Source: Deltaproteobacteria bacterium (GTDB lineage: Bacteria > Desulfobacterota > Syntrophia > Syntrophales > UBA2210). Taken from it: a DNA stretch of 11,718 nucleotides. The notes below the pieces were generated by a model. That model was not told the DNA's origin. It searched no databases and saw nothing but the letters and a program-made list of their open reading frames with translations. Shown in pieces: positions 1 through 6,530 of the stretch. The stretch is taken from the NCBI GenBank assembly GCA_019314085.1, contig JAFCZZ010000043.1, positions 1 to 11,718 on the forward strand. The letters are read 5' to 3'. The position numbers and the translations under genes were made by a program. Within the stretch, counting starts at the first letter, position 1; each line of letters opens with the position of its first letter.

Positions 1-16
1 CTTTTGGATTGATAGG

Positions 17-499
17 TCAATCGCGTCTCATTATTTCATCAGATATTACCCCGAGAGAAGAATATTCGTGACGGGATTTATATTTACAAAGTTCGGCCAA
101 TTCGCTAGGTTCTAAACTTGCTAATAAATTGAAAAGCCTTGGTATGACTTGTTTCTTAGATTTTATTGCTCCCAGACTTACAGCATGGCGCTCGAAAAAT
201 TCTTTTACGTCTTTAAATTCTGGAAATAACTCTGTCTTTTCAAATCTATTGAAAAGAAATCGTAATTGTTCAGCCTTGTCAGGATGTTGTGCGATGATTT
301 TTTCAATATTGTAGGCTTTCCGATCATTTTTTTTGCTGGAGACCGGTCGAGACTTCTTCGGTTCCAATTCTTTTAATTGATCCTCGAACTGATTGGGCGA
401 GGTGCCAAGTATTCTTGCTAAAACCGTACATACCGATTTCTCACCATACTGAAGCAATAATAACATCAATTCATACTCTAGAAATTTTCCAGTCTTCAT
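17..499 (-). CDS. Uncharacterised 160-residue protein coupled to ParA
   Basis: I do not recognise this family. The protein has 160 residues, is soluble and charged, and shows no signal peptide or clear membrane span. The N-terminal 45 residues include a leucine-rich stretch (ELMLLLLQYG, about 10-19), then a part that could be a small helical or helix-turn-helix unit (TVLARILGTS, about 25-34). A basic linker follows (about 48-62, rich in K, R and S), then a mostly helical C-terminal half. The start is well supported: AGGAG lies 7 nt upstream of the ATG. It follows the ParA-family gene by only 14 nt, so the two are almost surely co-transcribed. By position it could be a partner, adaptor or DNA-binding protein for the ATPase, but it shows no ParB signature and that role is inference. 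The DNA here is visibly more AT-rich than the hsd genes. Confidence 0.8.
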   Translation of the reverse strand: MKTGKFLEYELMLLLLQYGEKSVCTVLARILGTSPNQFEDQLKELEPKKSRPVSSKKNDRKAYNIEKIIAQHPDKAEQLRFLFNRFEKTELFPEFKDVKEFFERHAVSLGAIKSKKQVIPRLFNLLASLEPSELAELCKYKSRHEYSSLGVISDEIMRRD

Positions 500-513
500 T
501 TTTTACTCCTTGA

Positions 514-1359
514 TTATATTCCAATTTTCTCAAAAAACTCATCGACAAATTGGCTAAATTCGCTTGTAACATCATAACGAACATAACTCGTACTTCCAAG
601 CGGCCTCCCTTCACGAGCTGACTTTGGATAAGAAGCGGAATAGCGTACATGGGTTTTAAAAACATGCCATTCATTTTTTTTGGCTTCAACTTGGACTTCT
701 TTTATTGATTTCTTTCCTTCAGGTCCGTCTGAATAGGTTGAAGAGTGATTAAATACGATGCCGCATATATCAAGATCATTTTCATCATTTTCGATTGTAA
801 ATTCCAGAATTGAGCGAGCAAGAAGAGGTAGTCCTATTGTCGCAAGATATTCAGGCTTGACAGGGACAAGAACATATCGACTCGCATGATATGCAGCCTC
901 TGTTAAAATAGACTCAGTTGGTGCGCAATCAATTAATATTAAATCATAATCACTTGTGACTTTTGACAATGCTTTTGCTAGGCGTCGTTCTTTTCCCGTT
1001 GGATTTTTGAGTGTATGCGATAGTTCAAGACGACTTGGTATAAGATCAAGAGACGTTTTTGCCCAGTAGCCAGCTTTTTTAAGTATGATTTCACCAATAT
1101 CAATAGGTCGGGGGCTGGCGTACTCTTCGGTTGGCGGCACGTATTTTTCAAATAATTGGACGACGGTAGGTTTCTTGTCTCTGATATGTTTTGCGTATTT
1201 ATCTGGAGATAAAAGAGCTTGACTAAGGTTAGCCTGTGGATCTAAGTCGACTGCCAACACACGGAGATCTCTATTGTCAGCCGCATGTGCTAATTGTGTT
1301 GCTAACGTCGTCTTTCCAACACCGCCCTTCATGTTAATCAGACTGACTGCAATTGCCAT
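514..1359 (-). CDS. ParA/Soj-family ATPase (deviant Walker A, MinD/ParA superfamily)
   Basis: This is a 281-residue ParA-type P-loop ATPase. Such proteins dimerise on ATP, usually bind DNA non-specifically, and position plasmids, chromosomes or protein complexes. Visible motifs are the deviant Walker A KGGVGKTT (residues 11-18, with the signature lysine K11 and catalytic-loop K16), Walker A' DLDPQAN (38-44), and Walker B LILID followed by CAPTES (about 140-150). The length fits ParA proteins that lack an N-terminal helix-turn-helix, so self-regulation through DNA binding is not evident. The start is fixed by GGAGGG at 1367-1372, 7 nt before the ATG. It lies 21 nt after the metalloprotease stop and 14 nt before the unknown small gene. 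No ParB or parS-like repeat is visible, so classical plasmid partition is unproven. The gene may belong to a mobile element or serve the defence operon. Confidence 0.93.
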   Translation of the reverse strand: MAIAVSLINMKGGVGKTTLATQLAHAADNRDLRVLAVDLDPQANLSQALLSPDKYAKHIRDKKPTVVQLFEKYVPPTEEYASPRPIDIGEIILKKAGYWAKTSLDLIPSRLELSHTLKNPTGKERRLAKALSKVTSDYDLILIDCAPTESILTEAAYHASRYVLVPVKPEYLATIGLPLLARSILEFTIENDENDLDICGIVFNHSSTYSDGPEGKKSIKEVQVEAKKNEWHVFKTHVRYSASYPKSAREGRPLGSTSYVRYDVTSEFSQFVDEFFEKIGI

Positions 1360-1380
1360 TTTTCAACCCTCCATAGTCAT

Positions 1381-2139
1381 TCATGAATTTACCTGCAAGA
1401 TCTTGTTAATATCCATCATCAACCGGTCGCTATTTGCGACCAGCCATTGTCTCGCCCGATCCATCTCCGGGCATAGGCTCTGCACAGTCAGCCAGAATCT
1501 TTTTGAGTGGTCAGGCACCGCCAGATGCACGACCTCATGGGCGACAAGGTATCGGAGGACAAAATCAGGCGCCATGATTAGCCGCCAGTTAAACGAGAGA
1601 TTTTGGAGGGCCGAGCAATTCCCCCATTTTGTCTTCTGAGCCATTACATAAATCTTGTGGGGATACTTTCCCAGCTTTACCGTCAAGACATCAATCTGTT
1701 TTCGGATTTCTTCTTTGGCTTGTTTCCTCAGCCAGTTCTCAAGGCTGCCTGCCGCTGAAGTATTCGACCGTACGCCAAGAAGGATTTTAAGCTGGCCGTT
1801 TTCATAGAGAACCTTATTTGTTCCCTTGCGTTGGGCCTTTTCTGTAACCCTTACAGGTGTCATTTCCCCACGAAAAAGTATCGTACCGTTGTTTTTGTGA
1901 ATGGGTTTCCGAACCATCCGGAGTCTTTCAACCCGTTCCAATTGGTTCATGATCCAATCCCGGCTCGATTTGAGAAACATCTCAATCTCAAGAAGGTTCT
2001 TCCCATCCGGCTGCACCACTTCAATGCCATCTATCCCCACGCGTATCCTCATTTTACGCGCTGACTTTGAAGGCACGAGGCAGTAATCCATTTTCCAGCC
2101 GTCCAGTTCGATTCTCTGTCGAGATGTCCCTTGAATCAT
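1381..2139 (-). CDS. YgjP/DUF45-type zinc metalloprotease (SprT/WLM-like)
   Basis: This is a predicted zinc-dependent peptidase of the YgjP (DUF45, M48-like) group. From the start used here it has about 252 residues. The zinc site is HEVVH (about residues 201-205, with E202 as catalytic base), followed by PDHSKRFW, whose histidine (about 211) is the likely third ligand. Upstream, WGNCS and FNWRLIMAP are typical of the family. The N-terminal half matches the family's domain of unknown role. I chose the ATG at 2139 because AAAGGA lies 9 nt upstream and the restored hsdR frame ends 4 nt before it. An in-frame ATG at 2175 adds 12 residues but has no clear ribosome-binding site. Genes of this family often sit next to type I restriction hsdR genes, but their role there is not established. 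The substrate is unknown. Confidence 0.9.
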   Translation of the reverse strand: MIQGTSRQRIELDGWKMDYCLVPSKSARKMRIRVGIDGIEVVQPDGKNLLEIEMFLKSSRDWIMNQLERVERLRMVRKPIHKNNGTILFRGEMTPVRVTEKAQRKGTNKVLYENGQLKILLGVRSNTSAAGSLENWLRKQAKEEIRKQIDVLTVKLGKYPHKIYVMAQKTKWGNCSALQNLSFNWRLIMAPDFVLRYLVAHEVVHLAVPDHSKRFWLTVQSLCPEMDRARQWLVANSDRLMMDINKILQVNS

Positions 2140-2143
2140 TCCA

Positions 2144-2509
2144 TCAGTTCCTTTTATCAGTTCTGACAAGCTCATCCATCGCTGCTTTCAGGAAGGGCGG
2201 ATGCGGGTCATCTACATCGAAGCCCAATGCAGCATATGGTAACTTCCAAGATTCCGCCAGCAGGAACCGTTCAACTTTCTGCTGTCCACCCTTGTGATGG
2301 CTCCATCCCGCCGGAAGGAGACGATTCTCTCGTAGCTGTTGAACCATCCTTCGGGCACAATCGGCTATGTATTCTTCATTATCCGACCCAGCGTAAGCGC
2401 TAAGCGCTGTAAACAGCTCATATTCTCCTACTTTTGTGAGATTTAACCTTTCCGGTGCTGTCTTAAAATGTGCAGTCTCTTCAGCTACCGTCTGGAGCTC
2501 CCGGAGACG
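2144..2509 (-). pseudogene. hsdR: Out-of-frame C-terminal part of HsdR
   Basis: This 121-codon stretch continues HsdR in the -1 frame. It begins RLRELQTVAEETAHF directly after the in-frame DAGFSYRQLQ, and includes ERLNLTKVGEYELF, EEYIADCARRM, a LLPAGWS-HHKGG stretch and AESWKLPYAALGFD. It reads as real protein, in the style of the C-terminal methyltransferase-docking region of type I R subunits. This frame is closed upstream by a stop at 2540-2542 and has no plausible start of its own. The only ATG, at 2347, lacks a ribosome-binding site and would cut the conserved block. The two frames overlap only at 2485-2539. Adding one base in the A run at 2510-2513 gives ...YRQLQ-K-RLREL... and a protein of about 1031 residues. 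The cause could be a mutation, a sequencing error or, less likely, recoding. Confidence 0.85.
2149..2154 (-). promoter_or_regulatory. Ribosome-binding site for the metalloprotease gene
   Basis: On the minus strand AAAGGA lies 9 nt before the ATG at 2139. The TGA of the HsdR C-terminal frame (2144-2146) lies between them, as expected for translational coupling. This favours the internal start over the upstream ATG at 2175. Confidence 0.55.
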
Positions 2510-5238
2510 TTTTGAAGTTGACGGTAGGAAAAACCTGCATCATCCTCTGAAAGTTCCCGCGTCAGACTGGCTTCAAGTGCTGCCGCCTTGTCGGCAGGTG
2601 AAGGAAGGTCTTCAAGGTTTGCCATATAGTTGGAATCGATTTTGAACACGGGCAGATGTTCCGCTAGACTCACAAAGGTCATATTTTCCTCGATGAGTTG
2701 ACGGGTTTTAGCAGCTAATTCGCCATAGGTCGTCTTTGCGCCGCGCTGCCGGCGCTTGTGTGCGATATAAATGCCGCAGAGCCAGTTATAGTTACGGCGG
2801 TGATCATAAAGACAGGGATCGGGTGCCACGGCTTCCCACAACCTTTCCAAGCTCTTGAAGTTGTGTTCAAAATTCTTTGCCGCCTCGGCGAGGCGCAGAC
2901 GGCGCAATGCCGCCAGTAGGCAATCCCGGGTGTCCTCGATCTTGATATCCTCGAAAAGCTCCATACACCGAGCTACTTCGCCCGGAACCAGAGATTTCAG
3001 GGCATCCCAGTCGATAAGCGATTCCTCGCGGATATTTTCATCGAAGTTCAGAGCCTTCTCCAGATTCTGAAAGACACCGAAATAATCCACCACGAGCCCA
3101 GTCCGCTTATCCATCGTGGGGAGAGGGCGATTGGTCCGGGCGATGGCCTGGAGCAGGTTATGATCCCGTAGCGGTTTGTCCAGATACATGACCTGTTCCA
3201 CTGGGGCATCAAATCCTGTCAGGAGCCGATCGCAAACGATCAGAATTTTCAGAGGCGGCCGCCAGTGTGTCCAGTCGTCGCCATAGCTTTCCTTGTTCCA
3301 TTGCTCCCATTCTACAGGCGTCAGTTTGAAATAATCGATCAGCTCATCCGATTTCTGCTTGGTGTAATGGAACCGCTCCAATTCCGGTTCGTCGTTCTGG
3401 CCAGCGGAGATGATGACATCGGACCATTCCGGAGGCAGGCCTCGCTCCTTGAGCTTGATGTCGAGGGCGTTCTTGTAGCGAACGCAGGCCAGGCGGTCCA
3501 CCGCAACGAACTGCGCCTTGAAACCGCTGGGGTCAGGATGGGCGAGAAAATGTGCCAGTATTTTTCCCAATACGATATCGATACGTTCCGGGTGACGGGC
3601 GAGTTCCTTCCATTTGGATTTCTTGCGCTGGACAAGGTCCTTGGCCTCTTCATCGTCAATTTCCATCTCCTCGCACATTTCTTCGTAGCCGATGCTGAGT
3701 GCCTTTTCATCGGCATTGAAGGGCACCTTATCCCGGATATAATGCACCTCCAGGGTGGCGCCGTCCTTGATCGAGCGCTTGATGCCGTAATAGCTGAGAT
3801 AGCGTTCCTGCTCGCCATTCTGCATCGGTCCGAAATCGCGATGGGTGTTTGTCATCGTCCGGTCGATGGGCGTTCCTGTCAGGCCGAAGCGGAAGGCGTT
3901 GGGTAGTTTCACCCGCATGGTCATGGCGAAGCCTTCCTTCCCTTTGCCCTTCTGCGAGCGGTGGCATTCATCCACGAGGCTGATGATGTTATCCCGCTTG
4001 CGTGGGGCCAGATCGTCCATCCGTTGGAATGACTGGATGGTCGTGACAGCGGTTCCCTGCCAGTCGGTGCGGAGCTTCTGCTTCAAATCCTCCACACCGA
4101 GGGCCTTTTCCACGCTGGGGTAGTCGCAGGCGTCGAAATCATCTGAAAGCTGCGTTTTCAGATCCCTTCGGTCCACGACAATCAGGACGGTGGGATTGTT
4201 CAAAGCATGGTGACGCCGGAGCTTATAGGCGGCAAAGATCATCGTCAGGGATTTGCCGGACCCCTGGGTATGCCAGATCAGACCCGTCCGATCCTGATCA
4301 GTTGCGGGCTTGCCGATCAAGGATACGGTGCGGTCCACGATGTCGTTGACGGCCTCGAATTGCTGGTAACGGGCAATCTTCTTGGTGACTTTACCCTTTT
4401 TGGTTTCAAACACTACGAAGTGCTGGAGAAAATCGAGGACATGGCAGGGTTTGAGCCGGAGCAGTCCCTTCACCGGGATTTCCAACGGGTCATCCGGCTC
4501 TCCGGCAACCGGGTCATTCCAGTAGCCCTTGTAATCCGGATAGAGGCTGAGCCATCTTCCCCACCAATCCATATGCCGCTCGATCTCTTCCCGATTTGCA
4601 TCGTGGAACAGGATGGTTCCGTAACGAAATTCGTCCTCGTCCGCGGCAATGCAAAAGACGTTCGGCACCAGCATGAGGGGCGCCTGGCGCTGATAGCGAT
4701 GCAATTGGTGCACCGCTTCCGTCCAGCCCTTGCCGCTGGTGATATAGCTCTTGTACTCTGCGATGACGAGGGGAATGCCGTTCACGAGTAGAACCGTGTC
4801 ATCGCGGCATTCCCGCACTCCCTGGATGCGGTACTGGTTGGTGGCCGTATAATCGTTCAATCCCTGCCTGGCCGGATCGAATTCGATGAAGCGAACGGTC
4901 TTGGCCGATTCGCCGGGGAGGATTTCGACGGTGGCTCCGTCCCGGAGCAGATCGACGGTGGCGCGGTTCGCCGTCAGTTTGTCCGGGTGGAACATGGCCT
5001 TGCGGAGGGCATTCACGGCCAGGCGGGCCTGGGCTTTTGTATTGACATCCCGGTTGATGCGGATAATAGCCTCGATCAGGAGCGACTCGACAAGGGGATC
5101 TTCGATGGGGCGCTCAAATTCCTCCATCCCCGGCTCGTCGCGGTACGTCCAACCGAGCCCTTTGTCCGCCGGATCAGCGGTCCCGTCACCTGAAAGCCAG
5201 CGGAGAACCGGAAGTTCGACATAACCCCGTTCAGTCAT
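2485..5238 (-). CDS. hsdR: Type I restriction enzyme R subunit, prematurely ended by an apparent frameshift
   Basis: HsdR is the ATP-driven translocase and endonuclease subunit of type I systems. It joins the HsdM2HsdS methyltransferase to cut unmodified DNA far from the recognition site. The N-terminal nuclease domain shows a PD-(D/E)XK-like pattern: D129, D146/D147, then E161-x-K163. The superfamily 2 helicase motifs are all present: Walker A GSGKS (326-330), DECH (423-426), TGTP (454-457), LLTGFDAP (672-679) and QAIARTNR (697-704). The start is an ATG overlapping the hsdS stop (ATGA), with GGAGG 4 nt upstream. The frame ends after 917 residues in a non-homologous tail, NVSGSSRR. HsdR proteins usually reach about 1000 or more residues, and the expected helical C-terminus continues in the -1 frame (2144-2509). 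Without it, docking onto the methyltransferase is probably impaired. Confidence 0.95.
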   Translation of the reverse strand: MTERGYVELPVLRWLSGDGTADPADKGLGWTYRDEPGMEEFERPIEDPLVESLLIEAIIRINRDVNTKAQARLAVNALRKAMFHPDKLTANRATVDLLRDGATVEILPGESAKTVRFIEFDPARQGLNDYTATNQYRIQGVRECRDDTVLLVNGIPLVIAEYKSYITSGKGWTEAVHQLHRYQRQAPLMLVPNVFCIAADEDEFRYGTILFHDANREEIERHMDWWGRWLSLYPDYKGYWNDPVAGEPDDPLEIPVKGLLRLKPCHVLDFLQHFVVFETKKGKVTKKIARYQQFEAVNDIVDRTVSLIGKPATDQDRTGLIWHTQGSGKSLTMIFAAYKLRRHHALNNPTVLIVVDRRDLKTQLSDDFDACDYPSVEKALGVEDLKQKLRTDWQGTAVTTIQSFQRMDDLAPRKRDNIISLVDECHRSQKGKGKEGFAMTMRVKLPNAFRFGLTGTPIDRTMTNTHRDFGPMQNGEQERYLSYYGIKRSIKDGATLEVHYIRDKVPFNADEKALSIGYEEMCEEMEIDDEEAKDLVQRKKSKWKELARHPERIDIVLGKILAHFLAHPDPSGFKAQFVAVDRLACVRYKNALDIKLKERGLPPEWSDVIISAGQNDEPELERFHYTKQKSDELIDYFKLTPVEWEQWNKESYGDDWTHWRPPLKILIVCDRLLTGFDAPVEQVMYLDKPLRDHNLLQAIARTNRPLPTMDKRTGLVVDYFGVFQNLEKALNFDENIREESLIDWDALKSLVPGEVARCMELFEDIKIEDTRDCLLAALRRLRLAEAAKNFEHNFKSLERLWEAVAPDPCLYDHRRNYNWLCGIYIAHKRRQRGAKTTYGELAAKTRQLIEENMTFVSLAEHLPVFKIDSNYMANLEDLPSPADKAAALEASLTRELSEDDAGFSYRQLQNVSGSSRR

Positions 5239-6530
5239 GATGCCTCCATAGAAAGTATTTTATCGATAGCATGGTTGACACGCACCTTGCCTGTCAGGAG
5301 ATCGTGCATGAGGGCTTTTTTCAATTCTCGGAGGGTGGTTTCTTTTTCCATCAGTCCACCGGTTATTGCCTTTGCCGCCTTGATCATATCAGAGATCTTT
5401 TTCTGTTCTTCCAATGGAGGAAAGGGGAAGCGAAATGCACGAAGCTGGGTTTTATTGATGGATGCCAAGTTGGTTGTGCGCTTTGCCACGCGAAAGAAGT
5501 AACGCTTTGCGATATCCGACTCCACGACAAATGCGAAATAGTTGGGATCAAGCAATTGCCGATTCGATCTGACCCGAAAAATATGATTTTGATGAAGACA
5601 ATTCTGAATCTGTCCGTCCCAGATCGTTCCCCTCCCCAACTTGTCGATGTCGCCACCTTCCGTCATCAGCACGTCACCAGCCTCAAGGCGGTACCGTTCT
5701 ACCTCATCAACAGGAACACGAATGGTCTTGATGGATGATAAATCCAGATGTCCATCCTGAACATTGGCCACGCGCAAATAGGGTAGTTCGACAGTCTTGA
5801 AACCTGAAACGTCTTTTCCCAAGGTCACACCTGACCCGACTTCTGCAACCTCATCGACTCTGCTCATCACCCACCGACGGTTTTGCTTCGGGGCGGTCTG
5901 CAATTTATGGAATACGCCATTTTCCAGGAGGTCATGTAATAATGAATGCTCCAGTTCCTGCGCCCTTAAAACCGCCTCCCGAGTCTGCTCAATTGCCTTA
6001 TCCACGACATCGAGGATGCGGACGATTGCTTCTTGCTCTTCGGGTTTAACAGGGAGCCTAAGAGGTAATCTTAGTAGCAAATCTTGGTCGAGATGAGGGA
6101 CGGCCGTACCGGTTGTCGTTGAATTGAGAAAAGGAAAAAGAGAAGAGAGTAAATGATAAAGGTAACCTGGATTCAAATCGTTATGGGCATGGAACTTTAG
6201 AAGTGTCGAACCTAAAACACCAGAAAAGCCTCTCACTGCATACCCTGATTTTGACCCATCAGCAATCATAATGATGTCCGTCTCAGTTACGGAGGGCAAA
6301 TTCATGTCCTCCGTGAAGAGATGTGCACCGCCACGTAGTCCTTCCATCAATAAATATGGTGTCGAGTGTTCAGTGAGTTTGTCTGAAATGACTGATGGAA
6401 TCTTGCCTTTAATCGTAGTTGCCATCTGGCCGACGATCTTGACCATCCAATCATGAGGAAAGGTGTCCCGAAATGAGGCCCAATAAATTGGGTTTGCTCC
6501 CGGCGGGCGTTGTCTAATTGTTGGATTCAT
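5235..6530 (-). CDS. hsdS: Type I restriction-modification specificity subunit
   Basis: HsdS recognises the two halves of a bipartite DNA target and holds two HsdM subunits. The 431-residue protein has the expected two-fold layout. Target recognition domain 1 covers about residues 20-158, and a conserved helical spacer about 159-205 (LPVKPEEQEAIVRILDVVDK through HDLLENG). Domain 2 covers about 218-370, and a second conserved region about 370-415 (FPPLEEQKKIS through HDLLTGK). The two helical regions are internal repeats that set the spacing between half-sites. The start overlaps the end of hsdM by 17 bp and has only a poor ribosome-binding site, which suggests coupling to hsdM translation. 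The stop overlaps the hsdR start (ATGA). Domain 1 is more AT-rich than hsdM, as often seen when recognition domains are exchanged. The recognised sequence cannot be read from the protein. Confidence 0.95.
   Translation of the reverse strand: MNPTIRQRPPGANPIYWASFRDTFPHDWMVKIVGQMATTIKGKIPSVISDKLTEHSTPYLLMEGLRGGAHLFTEDMNLPSVTETDIIMIADGSKSGYAVRGFSGVLGSTLLKFHAHNDLNPGYLYHLLSSLFPFLNSTTTGTAVPHLDQDLLLRLPLRLPVKPEEQEAIVRILDVVDKAIEQTREAVLRAQELEHSLLHDLLENGVFHKLQTAPKQNRRWVMSRVDEVAEVGSGVTLGKDVSGFKTVELPYLRVANVQDGHLDLSSIKTIRVPVDEVERYRLEAGDVLMTEGGDIDKLGRGTIWDGQIQNCLHQNHIFRVRSNRQLLDPNYFAFVVESDIAKRYFFRVAKRTTNLASINKTQLRAFRFPFPPLEEQKKISDMIKAAKAITGGLMEKETTLRELKKALMHDLLTGKVRVNHAIDKILSMEAS

Noticed and set aside
2144..2347. 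A separate 67-residue gene starting at the ATG at 2347
   Set aside because: The same frame carries HsdR-like sequence well upstream of this ATG and there is no ribosome-binding site, so it is part of the hsdR 3' end.
2505..2518. Programmed -1 frameshift site in hsdR
   Set aside because: The local sequence CTT CAA AAC does not form a standard X-XXY-YYZ slippery heptamer, and I see no strong stimulatory hairpin. A lost base is simpler, though recoding is not excluded.
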